Shown here: positions 12,681 to 25,269 of the stretch, piece by piece
Layout of the letters: the number at the start of each line of letters is the position of its first letter
Numbering within the stretch: position 1 is the first letter of the stretch
Assembly (NCBI GenBank): GCA_007844125.1
Contig: CM017561.1
Location: 23,523,363 to 23,587,362 of the forward strand
Direction of reading: 5' to 3'
Length of the DNA: 64,000 bases
Source of the DNA: Sinonovacula constricta
Lineage: Eukaryota; Mollusca; Bivalvia; Cardiida; Solecurtidae
Notes under the pieces: generated by a model
Told to the model about the DNA's origin: nothing
Databases searched by the model: none
What the model saw: the letters and a program-made list of their open reading frames with translations, nothing else
Program-made: the position numbers and the translations under genes

Positions 12681-12957
12681 ATTTAAAATGTTCTTGATTA
12701 AACTTACAAATTATACGTATGGAGTGCATGGAACAGACACGGCGTTAATAACCTGACAATCTGCACGTATCAAGGAGAAAGTTGCGGTCATGGCGCACTT
12801 GAAATAACAAAACATGAAAGTTTTTCTTTATTTTTTTACAATGAAAATGCATAGAGCATTTTAAATTCATTTGAATGGCATAACTTATTGCATGTATCAT
12901 TCTTGCGATATATGTTTGCATGTAGCCTTTTTAACAGAATTATACCTCAAACCTCCC

Positions 12958-13165
12958 AAAGTGCTGCCTTCACCGTGAACACCGGGCATGATACCAAACC
13001 AAGTCACCTTATTCGAGCTATTCAGTCGTGAACCAGCACTTATATTTGTCTGAGCATTAGACAAGTAGATATAACGCTACCATTTGTAACGACTTTGATA
13101 TGTTGCTGCCTGGATCGAACCCGGAGCCTCCCTTACCTGGAGCCGACGCTCTACCGATTGCGCTT
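12958..13165 (-). repeat. tRNA-derived SINE, copy 3 (3' truncated)
   Basis: Same SINE, B-box at plus 13112-13124 and A-box near 13150. The tail (plus-strand left end) is missing because the unit junction cuts it. It is followed by a T-then-G homopolymer at 13201-13228. Confidence 0.7.
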
Positions 13166-15453
13166 GCAAGTGTGATAAATTATCAAAGGTCAATGTTATT
13201 AAATTTTTTTTTTGGGGGGGGGGGGGGAATTAGTCTACATAGCGATCAATAATAAATAATTGTCTTGTTTTTATTAAATTTATCATGTTTTACACGTAAA
13301 AGCAGTTCAACATTTCTTGAACTACACACATTTTGTCAAAGACTATCATCTTAAGGTTTCATGCACTTTATTATTGTAACTGTCGTTGGTATGTAACCTC
13401 ACACAATATAGCCTTTCGGACAATTCTGACGTTATATCATAAAGTGCGTGAGAATATTTCGTCATAATTTATGATGTTTACACATCAACGCATTTATAAA
13501 GTTTGCTATTAAACTAACTCGCAGTGTTTTTTTTCTGATGTTTACTATGTTATGGCACTAACATTTGTTTTTTCTATTTAAATTGCATTCAATTAATTTT
13601 AAAATAGAACATTATATAGCGTTGATATCTGCCGCGCACATTTGAATAATAGACGATATGTAAGATTCTAGATTTACACAAAAAAGATAGACGGATCATG
13701 TGTTGACGTATTTGCCACAACTTTTATCAACAAAGATTACATTTATGGCTTGTCATGATTTTAAAACCAACACACCTCTTTTTGAGAAAAAAGATCTTGA
13801 TACATATCGTATGACCACAGTTTGATCTTATCACACAAGTTAATTTTCTATTTAGAAACTGAATATGAAATTACGAACATTGGCCAGACTTAAATAAAAG
13901 AATTTTTATAGACAAGGTTGATTTTAGACATATGTATAGGCGCCAGTACATACATCAGTGTGTTTACGGATAATTAAAAGAAGAAACCCGGAGTTTTAAA
14001 AGTATCATCATCCGCTAACGAAATGTAAATGTTAAGGTTATAATCAAATATTTGCAAACAAATTTCAAATCACATCCACAATCATGGAGTCTATAACAAT
14101 ATCAAGCGGACATTATTTTTCAAGGACTTTACTACTTTCACGTCATAACTTATTAAAGAAAACGTCAGCGCTAATACCTTTTTTTCACCTTTTGTATAAA
14201 GTATTTGATTATCATGAAGATCACAATCATTGAACATTTTTTGCACACTTTTAATGAACTTTGAGTGTTGCTATGTCGCACTAAGTATTGTATGGCAATT
14301 GTTTTGTAAGTATCATATTTCTTTTCGACATAGGCAAAGTCTGGGATAGGGCATTTGTTAAGTGCCAAAATGCAGCATATATGTAATCTATGTCATTTAA
14401 CTCATCCCATAAGGATTCGCGCGTATATTTTCTTTTATAGTCATTGGACTTTGGTTTCTCATTTCAATCTTAGCATTACCAGGATGTAATAGCCATTAAT
14501 TTGTCTCTGGTAATTTTGTCTTGATTCCAAAAGCTAGTTTCATTCACAATCAACAGTTTTGCGTAGGTCTTCAATTCAAAATATATCCTCTCTTCTAATA
14601 CTATGCTGACATTATTTTTTAATGTTTTCACTACTTACACGTCATAACATTATCAAAGAAAACGTCAGCGCTTAGACATTTTTTTATTAAAAAGACATTA
14701 TATGACTCATCACAGATTTGTTCTTACTTTTACATTTGGCTTGCATGTAAATACTTGTGTCCTGTGCCGTTTTAAATGTTGTTATATGGTGCAATGCTCA
14801 TAGGACTTTGTCATATATTCTTTTTCAGATTTATTTATTTTTGTGAGCGCCTGTGTGAATGTGTGAGTGCATGTATGATTGTATGTTGGTGTGTGTAGGT
14901 GAGTGTATGCGCGAGTGTGTGTTCAAGTGTGTATTTGTTGGCGTTTTACAAGAAGATCGCGTGTATATTAATACTTAAATATGCCTCATATCTTTTATTT
15001 ATTAAAGACCAGTAATAAAGTATAAAGTTTGAATAAAGTATTATATTTCATTTAATCAAAGGACTTTTACTTAAATTCAAACACAACAGTATCTAATTAT
15101 CTTTTATTATTTCTGGACTTCTAACAGACTAACGACCATATACGAACAGATGTATAAAATCTCTGAAATAAAGTACATAATTTAAAATTTTATGAGGTTT
15201 TAAATTTGGTTAAAGTTAACTTTAAGTTGGATTTCATAACTCATATGTTCCGTTAGTGGTTTTTAAAGATATGTTTCCTGGTTATATTAATATTTTCTAG
15301 ACATAAAACACACTATCTGAACATATATGAGAAAGGTAAACATAACAGCTTTGTTTCTACGATGTGTGCATATAATTTTGGAGTCTACTCTATAGAAGTA
15401 GTGACTAAGGAGAACAGTTCCACTTTGAGCCTGTCGTTCTTATTTTCGTTGGC
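13166..15453. other. Intergenic spacer of unit 3
   Basis: Repeats the unit 1 and 2 spacers with a deletion at about 14690. No gene seen. Contains the poly-T/poly-G tract at 13201-13228. Confidence 0.6.
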
Positions 15454-18400
15454 TTATTTAAAGTCACGGCATACGATACAGTCACAGCCACATCTGACAT
15501 CATCGCAAGGTCCGATCTTGTCGAAACAGTCACCTGTATCGTAACAGGAGAACAGGTCGATGTTCGACACTGAAAATAAAGAATTTGACATAAAAATCAA
15601 TCACTAAATGTGAATGTAAAGCAACATTTTTTTGCTCACAAGGCAAACCACATTCCACAAAATTTGAATTTTTGCAAGACTAAGCCATAAGACAATTGAA
15701 TTAACTTACGAACACACTCCCCGCCAACCGCTTCATCTCCATTAGAGTCTCGGTAACCAAGGTCAACATTGCATCCACATTTTGGAAGTCCATATCTTTG
15801 TCTGTAACATCCGCACGTGGTACCATTACACTGGCGCCCGTCATAGCACTCTGTGTCGTGTACACATCGGGAACCAAGATTAGTACCTAAGAAGATTTAA
15901 AATAAATTAAATGATTGGTCAATTTCATTCTTCTGTCTGTTAAAAAATTAGCTGATTCATTATTACTACGTCAACGTTACTTGATTTCGAAAGGTAAGAA
16001 TTCACATGACAATCAATAACATCTTGCGTTTGTCCATTAAATTGATCATATTTAGGACGTAAAGGCCGTTCGGCCTTTGTTGAATGACACTTTACAAAAT
16101 TTGTCAAAGACTATCATCTTGAGATCTTTATATCTTTATTTTTGTAAATGTCTTCGAGTATTATTAAGAAAACATTATTCCTCAATGCACAATATAAAGT
16201 GAATACAAAATGAAAAATAAAATGGCATTTCTGAATTTAAAGTTTGTCATATATGCGTTTCTTCAAAGTTATTATATACAGCCTTCAGTTATACATCAAT
16301 TAGTTAATGACAATACCTCTCCAACACTTCCCGCCGTAGTAAGGTCCGTTGGAATCGAGGTAAGGACGGAAGCAGGCACATACATTACAGTCGTTACACC
16401 CGCAACGTTTTCCATCACAATTCCCTTGAGCATCATGGCAGTTAGAGTCTCTAGAGCATTGGCCTCCAAGGTTGGAGTCTGTTATGGCATCAAAGATACA
16501 AAAGATAAAAGTGTCGAAAGATAGAGTATACACAATTTTGCTCTTTGATGGATTGAAATGCTTTTATACTATCACAATAGTTATTTTTACTTCCATGTCT
16601 ACGAAATTAAGTAATATTAGTTTTACCAGAAATTGTTTGATATGAAACCGTAAAATTGGCATCCTTCTCATATGCAACACTATTTGCACAGTAAACTATA
16701 CGTAAATTATCAAATATCAAATGGTGTAACAATGTTTTAAACTACAATTGAATGATGTTCTCCAAAATTGAAAAGTAACAGACTTTCAATGCAGGAAGTC
16801 GCCGCACTTCACTTAAACATGGCGCAATCCATATGCCTTTTTTTTTCTAAGAACAAAAACAGTTTCTCACCGTGCATAATATGTTGTGGGGAGAATCAAT
16901 TCAATTACTTACCAGGTTGGCAGAACGTACAATGTTCGTCTAAACTCAGTGCATCACAGTACGACACCCTAAGTTCGCCCTCTATGCATGGCTTTAAATA
17001 ATAATAATATAATAATATTCATAATAATGATAATAATAATAATAATAATAATGAAGTAATATTTTTATTATTTTTATTAACAGGAATATTCATAATAATG
17101 AAAGATATCAGCAATAATCATGATAGTATATTTCGTCCATAGTTTGGATATTTCGATGATAAAAAACAGGAGAATGATTATACGGTATTGTCTCATCAAC
17201 TGCAAACACGAAAAATGTCATTTGTTAATAAAGCAGTATTCATATTGACAAAAATACAAAATATATAATTAAAAAAATAATCGTTCGTCCACATTCGCAA
17301 AAGAAAATAGGACAACCATAAAAATCAGTATTTTACAACTCTTGTGCATATAGCGAGACATGCCTGTTGTAATATTATGACAGCAAATATGCGTATACAT
17401 TTAATAATATTTTAAAACCTATGCTTTGAAAATTGCTTTATGCTACAACCAGCGTTGTAATAGGCATGATCGCCAGGAAACAAGACATATTTCTCGAAAA
17501 GTTAGGTTTATTTTGATAGATAAAACATTTACCCCCAAACAGCATGAAGACGAGATCCCAAATAAGCCAAATAGCACAACCTGTAAAGAATAAATTTTAA
17601 AACTTCAATCAAAAATGTAATATCAATTAGGTCTCTACCCTTCATAAGTCAGTACAGTAAACACCTTTCTGTGAAGCAATTCGTCATAACTCGAGAGAAA
17701 TTTAGTCGCAGTTAAGTAGACACTTTGGGTTCTTTTTTAAACCAGATGTAGCATGTCTTTGGTTCGGATACTAATATCGGCTTAGCTACCAACTTGATGT
17801 ACTACAATTGTTCTTTTATAATAATAAATAGACGCCAGAGAATGTTTAAGAAAAATTGGCTATACTCACAAGGGTTGCTATGGGAGACATTTTAGCCTGG
17901 AATAAATTGTAACAGTCATGATGACGTGGATGAAACAATGCTGCCGGTACAAATTCATTAAAAACAAGAAACACACACATAGGCCTACACTCGTACACAT
18001 ACATATAAACACACAGACAACCTCACACCTTTTTTTATTTTCCTATTTAATGCCACCATGTGCACTGGCTGGAAATTGTCAAAAAAACATTTTTAAAATA
18101 ATGCTAAAAGCTTATTGAAACATGCGTGTGCCAATACTTCTTCATTTTCAATCTCTTTTCAAACTAGCATATTTACAGGTTCTAAGTTAGGACGAAAACT
18201 TGTCTAGCAGTATTTAAGTTCATAGATCATTTGGAAATGTCATGGAAAAGAAATTACAACTTAAAATATAATCTCGGCTTAGACTAACTTCACATAATAG
18301 TTTTTAAAGTATTCAAAGTTTAACAAGAATAGATATGCGCATCTGTTGGTTGCTTCTCCAACACTCTTATATTTATTAATGATCGGAACAAACGATTAAA

Positions 18401-18630
18401 TAATAATATGTTACTTTAACAGTGAATTTCCTTTATTACAATATAAAATTATTAAAATAAGAAAACGTGCATTTTAATCGGAACAAGCACTGCCGATTTG
18501 TTATGTTATTGTTTAAATTGCTTAGAATAAATAACATATAAACGTTATTGAAGGTACTTACGAATATATCCTCAACGTGTCCTTGTAGACAACGAAATGC
18601 AGCAATCTTAACAAATTCTCTTCTTAAGTA
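15454..18630 (-). CDS. Cys-rich secreted protein gene, copy 3 (intact)
   Basis: Exons on the minus strand: leader about 18630-18562, start exon 17896-17870 (ATG at 17890-17888), signal exon 17580-17533, 4-Cys exon 16991-16913, module 1 16478-16317, module 2 15886-15710, terminal exon 15569-15454. The coding parts add to 603 bases, 200 codons plus stop, with every junction in phase (0, 0, 1, 1, 1). The N-terminus MSPIATL plus VVLFGLFGISSSCC is a classic signal peptide. Module 1 (9 Cys) and module 2 (8 Cys) both follow (S/T)NLG..C, C.D...C(D/N)G..CGC, DSNG, GG.C. The terminal exon (7 Cys) repeats the first half: SN, SC, DC, RCGC. The spacing resembles EB-module or EGF-like Cys repeats, but I do not recognise the family. 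Predicted secreted and heavily disulfide-bonded. Ligand and role unknown. Confidence 0.85.
16997..17075. repeat. (TAA)n microsatellite
   Basis: Interrupted ataata tract immediately upstream (minus sense) of the 4-Cys exon acceptor, at the same position as in the other copies. Confidence 0.85.
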
Positions 18631-18648
18631 ATCTTTTTTTAATTATAA

Positions 18649-18660
18649 TTTATATATTAA
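18649..18660 (-). promoter_or_regulatory. TATA box of gene copy 3
   Basis: The minus strand reads TTAATATATAAATTA, slightly changed from copies 1 and 2 but still with a TATATAAA core, about 90 bases upstream of the leader donor at 18562. Confidence 0.55.
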
Positions 18661-18790
18661 GATTAAGATTTAAAATGTTCTTGATTAAACTGACAAACTA
18701 TACGTATTGAGTGCATGAACAGACACGTCGTAAATAACCTGATACATGTAGCCTTTTTAACAGAATTATACTCAAAACCTCCCAAAGTTA

Positions 18791-19835
18791 TAGTCCGTTT
18801 ACACGAGTCATCAACAGCCACAAACCAGAACAACCAGTAATTTTAATAAACAAATATAGTACGTTCACCCGAACAAACTGCGAGCTGGGTTAATAATGAC
18901 CAAAAACATATAGAGTTAAGCGATGATAACAAATGACACTTACGAAACCAATGAACCGATAGATCGAAAAGATCGCAGGCGGACCATCAATGAATTAGTT
19001 TGTAGGACTGTCTATAAATTTATAACTGAATTTGTATGTGCATTTTACTTTTCTGTAAAAAGGCGTTTTAGACGCTCATAGTTAGAGTAGAAAGGAAAAA
19101 GGTCTTACTTATGTTATTTTTAAATTGTTATAATAAAATGAGACGAATTAAAAAAAAAACATTTCAGTTGATATTTTATCGAATAAACGTATACAACTCT
19201 TGTCAAGCGCGTTTTGTTTCTCTGCTATAAATACAGGTGGTAACAGTAACAGTTAAATATAAACATAATACATGACGTCGATAGGATTTTTACCTAACGT
19301 CGTGGATGACGATCGGCGTGCTTCTGTGTTGGATAAATATCTTAATGGCTTATAGATATTCGGTTTTTTTTTCTGTGTTCTACGCCCTTTCTTTATGCGG
19401 TCATATGATAAATGAGCTGTTGCATGAACTCTGTTTTATTTATTTTTAAGTATTACCTTTGACGCTCGATTCGACTTGTGGAGTACAATGTCGCGAATGT
19501 TTTGCTCCGCCCTCAAGTTCGCATCGTTTTAAGTAAAACGATAATGTTATGAAATCAGTATTACTGGCCTCCATTAGAATGGTTTGCCTTTACGTTTCAA
19601 GTGTATTTTACAAACTTTATGCCCTTTCTATGAAAGCATGGTATGATCTTCTTGCTGACCCGATAAGTCAGTCCAAGATGCCAAAGATAACGTTACTAAT
19701 TTAAATACATGGTGTTTGTGGAGTTTAATCGGCGTTTATAATGTAGGCACTGTGGATACAATACCGAGCATAGTCGCACTCTGAGAGAACGGTATAGGAA
19801 AGAAGCTCGATAAAAATGCATAGAATAATCGCTAT
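18791..19835. repeat. Spacer duplicated at 25270-26000
   Basis: Runs such as ttacacgagtcatcaacagc and gcgagctggg have counterparts at 25290-25380, and further matches continue to about 19700. No gene seen. This is the join between the last tandem gene unit and the Maverick debris. Confidence 0.55.
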
Positions 19836-20350
19836 AGTACTATGGTGGCAAAGTGCTATGCCAGGTAAAACAACCGAGGATTAGGGGCTTTTATCTAGAG
19901 AAAAGTACAAATGTCATCTACTTTAACGCTAACAACAATTACAGCTGTGCAATGAGCCAACCGCATCAGGAGGAGGATTTCCAGTATATGGGCAACTGCG
20001 AGGACATCAATGACGTAAATGTCATCGGAGTTAATCCTGATTAGGGTATGAGTCTAGAAGTGGAACTACGTATCTCGATGAGCTGCACAATGCTCACATT
20101 GTATATCCCTTACCTTAGGTCACCTATTAGTTCAGCCGGAGTAGATGTCTAGGTATCAGCATGACCTTCTATGTTTTAAGGTGACGTCGACCGATGTCCA
20201 TAAGCTCGTGACGAAAGGGAACCAATATGTGCTACACTAAAAGAACTTGCAGCTCTTCCTGTCACTTGTAATACCCATGAACACTTAATTTTGAAAAGTA
20301 CCATTAAAAACGTTGAACAAATCTGAACAAGCCAATAACTAACAGCAAGT
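19836..20350 (+). pseudogene. Maverick/Polinton DNA polymerase B fragment, block A
   Basis: The plus frame from about 19853 reads through GFYLEKSTNVIYFNANN and CAMSQP, the residues around polymerase motif A of protein-primed family-B DNA polymerases carried by Maverick/Polinton elements. The first Asp of that motif reads as Asn here, and stops follow at 20042 and later. A second short piece near 20315-20340 (KPITNS) corresponds to the region just before the next polymerase motif, so the intervening part is deleted. The block recurs at 36470-37200. Clearly non-functional. Confidence 0.65.
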
Positions 20351-20879
20351 GTGGGCTAAAAGTTGTTGGTGTTCCCAAAGGGCAAAGTACTCCTTTCTCT
20401 TTCGGCCCAGACCAACACTTTGAGCGTTCTTCTTGAGGGATCTTTGAAGGCAATTTCAATACACCGGTAAACTTATATAGCAAATCAACAGCAGGCCACA
20501 GTAATTAAGGCGCAAAGCACCAAAGTCAGAACACAACAAAGCAGAGAGTGAAGCACAGCGAGTAACGAGGAGCAGAAGCGGCGAGTCGGCGGCGACGAAA
20601 TGGATATCCGCTTTTATAACTAAATGGCTGTTAGGCTGCTCAGTTTTAAAAAGCAGTTTTGATTTTGTTTGTCCGGGCGATCCGTTCTCGAACACCCGAT
20701 GTCGGGTGGATAGATATCATTCCCGCGAACGAATTACAATCCTAACAATGAAAAATTATTTGGTACGTGCATGTTCCCTCAGGTAATTAAAAACCGAATT
20801 ATATTTTCGGGAAGTCAAATTGCAGGGCCCCCATCCCCCTTCTCCAAAGAACTTGCTGTGTCCCTCGGCTGATACGGGC
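20351..20879. other. Maverick debris, unassigned
   Basis: Shared with 37170-37310 and 57180-57900, for example the stretch aggcaatttcaatacaccgg. There are short open stretches on both strands but nothing I recognise. Confidence 0.45.
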
Positions 20880-21600
20880 TCATACCATGAAAGTACAGCT
20901 AGTTGGGAATGCATTTCTCACCGCATTGGCTATTTCAGTGTTGAAGAAGACTTCTATTTGACAGACAAAAAAATCTTCGAACGGCATAAGGATTCCCACC
21001 ATGCTCCGCGTTTCTACGTTCAGGTTGCTGTTCCATAGACTATCATAGACTATATAGATGTCGTACAAAATTGCCAGGCGGCTGTTGAACTGGTTTTGTA
21101 TTGTGGACGCCAGCTCTGGCTGCATGACTTTCTTAAACTCCAGGCTAAAATCCACAATGCTGTAGGAGGCGGAGGTGATACCCTAATGGCACGGCAGTTA
21201 TAGTTAAATATGAGTACTTGAGGGCTTCACTGAACACAGATGGTTAGAATGACTCATACCCCTTGAGCAGATCAAATTCGATAGGGATGTGGAACTGCTT
21301 GCCATAGACGAAAGAGATGCTATTTTTTCAACATTGGTCTCCACTTTGTTTCCAGCATCGGCCATCAGCCTTGTCATGTTGCCGTTGCCAGAGAGATCGA
21401 GTCTTTGGAAGTGTGCGTTAGCAAACCCACATTCAGTTTTGCAGATGTCAAAGTAGCAGTCAAGCACGTCGCCGCGTCGATATGGTTATGACAGATCTTT
21501 TGCTCAAAAGCTGCTTTTTTGTTAATTGTCGACTTGTTGTTGGTAATAGCTTTCATCCCAAGGGGAGTTTTCAACCTCTTGTGTGGATTGGGCTTTCGAC
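20880..21600 (-). pseudogene. Maverick capsid-like protein fragments, block A
   Basis: The minus strand has consecutive open pieces that join across stops and frameshifts. From the right: a piece with NNKST around 21540, then DVLDCYFDI and NMTRLMADAG (about 21467-21340), then FHIPIEFDLLKGYES (about 21310-21240), then ASTIQNQF (about 21100). Composition and order are compatible with the double-jelly-roll major capsid protein of Maverick/Polinton elements, and the neighbouring polymerase fragment supports this. I could not run a profile search, so the capsid call is an inference. Broken by stops at about 21256 and elsewhere. Confidence 0.4.
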
Positions 21601-23090
21601 GTTTTGTTACCTAACAGTATTAACGCATTTGCCCTTTTATTTAAATCTACATAAAGAAGACGTTCCAATTTAAGAATATGAAGGAGCCGAGAATTAAGAC
21701 ATTGTGACTTCTAAGTTGGACACGCATCTAAACATTGCAACTACTACAACTCTTTTAACTCTTACATCAACAACATAAATAAAAAGGAGGGAGCAACGTC
21801 AAAGGACATGGACTACTCACAGTCAGTTATCGACAAAAAAGCGACAGCTTCGTCTTAAAGCATACCAAGGCCTCGTTCTCCATAACATTCGCAAAAGAAA
21901 GCCACTGTAAACTATAACAATTTAACGAGGCGGGAGTGAAATCGTCCGAAATGAAATAAGCTTCATAGACTGGTCAAGAGGACAAAAGAAGAATGTCATA
22001 CCAGCTATAGCCAGACTGCTACAAAATGCATTGAGATGCAATCCTCGACAATTTTTTATCTGAAATGTCTAAGTCTAAAGAAACAGCTCTAAAATCGTAA
22101 CATGACCAACCTTTGAATACATAAGACTTGGATAGGACATAACTTATGAACCAGTACTAGTACTCAGAAGACTTGACAAAGTTTTGCAGACTCGGCGGGA
22201 TGAGTTAGAGAAAACAGAAAAAAATCGCAGAGGCTGAAGATCCTGAACATAAATGTCGTAGCTTGGAATGAATAAGAAATTCGGGATATCTGCACTAATA
22301 AAAGTAGCTTCAAAAAGGAAGGTTTTGAGACATAAAATAAGACGATAAATGAAATAAAATCAGAATAATGCTGACTGAGAGAAACCGAGCTTTGTGCAGG
22401 TAGCAGGTGATCACAATAAGTTCGATCGTGACAGCTATAGGGACGACTGTCAGAAATCTTGTCCAAGCGATCACCATCTGCATCCATCCTAACTTAAAGC
22501 CCTCGCAAACCTACTCGACAAGTTAGCATAGAAAGCCGAGAAACCGACGCCTGCTCATCTAGTAATTATTGGACACCTCCTAGGCGCTGGATTTTGTATG
22601 ACATTTGCTGAGAGGTACGATGGCATAGGGATAGCTTGTCATTGATTGTGATGTGGTTGCACTGCTGCTTATTGTCGTTTAAGATTGGTTAATAAAGTTA
22701 ACCCAAAGACAGGTTGACCGACCGCGACGCCAACAACAATCAGCACCGTTTTGTGGTCTTCATGCTTGGAAGCTCCTTGAGCCTGCGACATGTCCTGTTC
22801 AGGATCACTATATGGTGTCACTGAAGGAGATTGTATCATTCTTTCTGAGCGCTTGGATGGGTGCTGCCATACACAACTGTTGTGGTAATGGTACCATTGG
22901 AGTTAATTTGTTAGCGCCGAGCTCCATCCAGCACAGGTTACCAGATTGTTGTTGCTGTAACCGCCTCGTTGGAGGTCTTGTAAGATGGCATGTCGTTTTG
23001 GGTCATGAACAGGCCTTGTCCAAATGATATCGCAAAAATGTCAACAGGAGAATTTATTTCATAGTCAATCTTGGCCACAATTTTTTTTTG
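21601..23090. pseudogene. Decayed structural-gene region of the Maverick relic, block A
   Basis: The region aligns with 37861-38820 and 58260-59650. Two short stretches look like former coding DNA. On the plus strand, 22500-22590 reads like a hydrophobic tail (VIIG..LGAG), which block C preserves better. On the minus strand, 22810-23040 is the counterpart of the better preserved ORF at 59395-59620. Stops are frequent. I cannot name the proteins. Confidence 0.4.
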
Positions 23091-23111
23091 TGTGTGTGTG
23101 GGGGGGGGGGG
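23088..23111. repeat. TG run followed by poly-G
   Basis: tgtgtgtgtg followed by about 12 G. Short homopolymer, likely unstable. Confidence 0.8.
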
Positions 23112-23317
23112 TTCTATTTATGTAGAGCGGACCACAATTCGTGAATTTATCTGATTTTAAGGAGCTACCAGCGCCCACACATACATGCAGATAGACACGT
23201 CGATCCTCGCAATCCCAGCTTCAGGCGTATCAAGCAATAAGTTACGCCTGGATCATCATGCTTGCTTATTGTTAGACTTATCGCCCCAACAACAGAATTT
23301 CAATTATCTTTTCGCGA

Positions 23318-23535
23318 TGTCCACTGAAAGACGATATATTGCTACCTTCACTAAGTAAAGTGCCGAGAACACCTGGCAGGACACCGAACCCAGTCACAGT
23401 ATCCTGATATTGGGCCAACAAGTCGTGGAGCTACCCTTTTATTTGCTTGAGCGTTATATAACTACAATTTTGTACGACTGTTGTATTTCGCGGCCCGGGT
23501 TCGAAAGCGAGGTCTCCCGTCCGGTCGGATCATGT
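23318..23535 (-). repeat. tRNA-derived SINE, copy 4 (diverged)
   Basis: Starts gtccactgaaagacgatata and ends in a decayed tRNA head with gggttcgaaagcgagg in place of the B-box. The same insertion, truncated, is at 38822. Confidence 0.65.
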
Positions 23536-24429
23536 TGTATAAATTTTATCTAGTACTTCATTTGTTCAAGCAAGAATCACTCTTTGATCCCGCATTCTGC
23601 ATTCAAGAGACTTCTGTCCCACACGTCTTCGATGTCAGGTTAGGGTTGCTTATGTTTCAGCTTGTAATATGATTTTCAGGCCTGTCTTCCAAGGGTTGTT
23701 CTCTCCATGCTAGGTGCCCTTTGGTATGCATGTACCCGGCACCACACACCCTACGAGTTGGGATTTTAATTCTTGAGAATGCTTGATGTTGAAATTATTC
23801 GCCGGATGTACGTCGAACTTCAGAGAGAGCCACTAGGTCATAGCACACAAATTACATGGAGTATCTGTGGAAAAGCAATGTCGATCTCCTTCATTAGCCA
23901 CTTAATTGTGTTTTACAATGTACGCAAAGACTTTACGAGCTGGTCTTGGGACCCATAAATATGATCTTGGAATGATACGGCACAGCCCTCAGTTGAGCTG
24001 TTTTTCAGAAATGCATCGGGTTCTCTTTTTCAACCCTGGACTTTCAGTCGACCTTGACAGTGCCAGTAAATATTTGTTTAAATATATCTGGTACCCTTGT
24101 TATCTCGTCTCTGCCTAAAATGATGTAAATATTGTTCAAGGTTTGTACACTCACGGTCTTATTCTTGACCAAATTATTTCAGGAGAATGTTGAACTTCAC
24201 AGATAAAATGCAGGGACCGACAACTCTATAAAGCCAATCAATAACAGATATGGGTCGGTCTGATGGTAGAGTATATCGACAATAGACCAGTTATAAACTA
24301 AAACAGCAAAAGTTGTAAGGCTGAGACCGGGTTAAGGTCAGTCGATGATATCAAGCAAAGTCTCGTGCACTTAGCACTTTGGTTCACGCGAATAAAAGAT
24401 TTAATAAGGATGAGACGGTGACTGTAAGT
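23536..24429. other. Maverick flank, block A
   Basis: The part 23536-24040 is duplicated at 38951-39436. The part 24040-24429 has no counterpart there because that copy has a LINE instead. No supportable gene. Short ORFs at 23773-24118 are broken in the duplicate. Confidence 0.5.
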
Positions 24430-24800
24430 TTATGTTAGGGAAGAGAAGGAAGGCACATGTGATGTTTGGAGAAAGAGAAATTGAGATAGAAATATGCACA
24501 CATAGAGATATACACAAATTGGGAATCTATAAAAAAAGAAAGTAAGAAAATAATATGTAAATATGTTTTATCTTTTAATGCACTGTTTCAATTATATATC
24601 AAAACTCAATTGAAAATATAGTTGCTTGACGTGAAAAAAATGTGTTCAATCGAAAAGTATGAATGGCGACGCTTTGAAATAATTAACGTACGAGCTAGGG
24701 TTTTTTGGCAAGAATTAATTTTAAAGTGCTTAAACATGTAAGTTTTAAACATATGCTTTGTTAATTAATAAATCCAATCTAAGGTCAAATGTCGCTCCAA
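24430..24800. repeat. Segment duplicated at 43690-44100
   Basis: Shared runs include gaaggaaggcacatgtga and atatagttgcttgacgtgaa in the same order and orientation. At 43690 this segment sits just beyond the LINE, so it marks the right-hand side of the LINE insertion site. Confidence 0.7.
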
Positions 24801-24934
24801 TAACTTGTAATTTCTCATGTAGACAATCTGCACGTCTTGAGCGCATGAACACGCCGTAAATAAACTGACAAGCTGCACGTATCAATGAGAGTATATTTGT
24901 AAAAGTAAAAACAAATCGAATCTGTGGATTAAAA

Positions 24935-25068
24935 AAGCAAATCCAGCAGTTACGGCCTTGGAGCAGTCAATCGGCAAAAGGACCAACTGGGGTGATAAAA
25001 CCGGTTTTTACAGAGCTCTTACCTCGCACTTCCTGATGGATTTCTCAAACCAAAAGGAGAAATTGTAT
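24935..25068 (-). repeat. Dispersed ~95-bp element, reverse copy
   Basis: Reads agcagttacggccttggagc at the left and cgcacttcctgatggatttc at the right, the reverse complement of the element at 2013-2105. Flanking sequence also matches that around 56770-56895. Confidence 0.65.
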
Positions 25069-25269
25069 GTCTGGTTAAGACGCACTTGTAAAAAAATAAC
25101 AAAACCTGAAAGTCTTTTTTTAAATTTTGACAATGAAAAATTCATCGAATGTTTAATGTTCAATTGAATGCTATACCTTATTGCCGGCTCAGCATGTATA
25201 ATACCATTTCCGAGATTTATGGTTGCATTAATTCCGTTATTTCAAAGAATTGATAGACTTAAAAGTCCT

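Larger units (their letters stand above)
6676..12957. repeat. Tandem unit 2 of three (about 6.3 kb)
   Basis: Near-complete copy of unit 1 in the same orientation, beginning ttataataacagctctgtta. It ends where the motif cctcccaaagt is joined directly to the middle of a SINE (gctgccttcacc) at about 12958, skipping the first 230 bases of a unit. Confidence 0.9.
12958..18790. repeat. Tandem unit 3 of three (about 5.8 kb)
   Basis: Third copy, in the same orientation. It starts inside the SINE and lacks the relic exon. It also lacks the dispersed element: at about 14690 the spacer jumps from the poly-T region to gactcatcacagatttg. It ends after cctcccaaagt at about 18790, where sequence shared with 25270 onward begins. 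Confidence 0.9.

Noticed and set aside
1..18790. CRISPR-like or phage-like regular repeats
   Set aside because: The repeats are 6-kb gene-bearing units with introns in a eukaryotic context. No short direct repeats with unique spacers are present.
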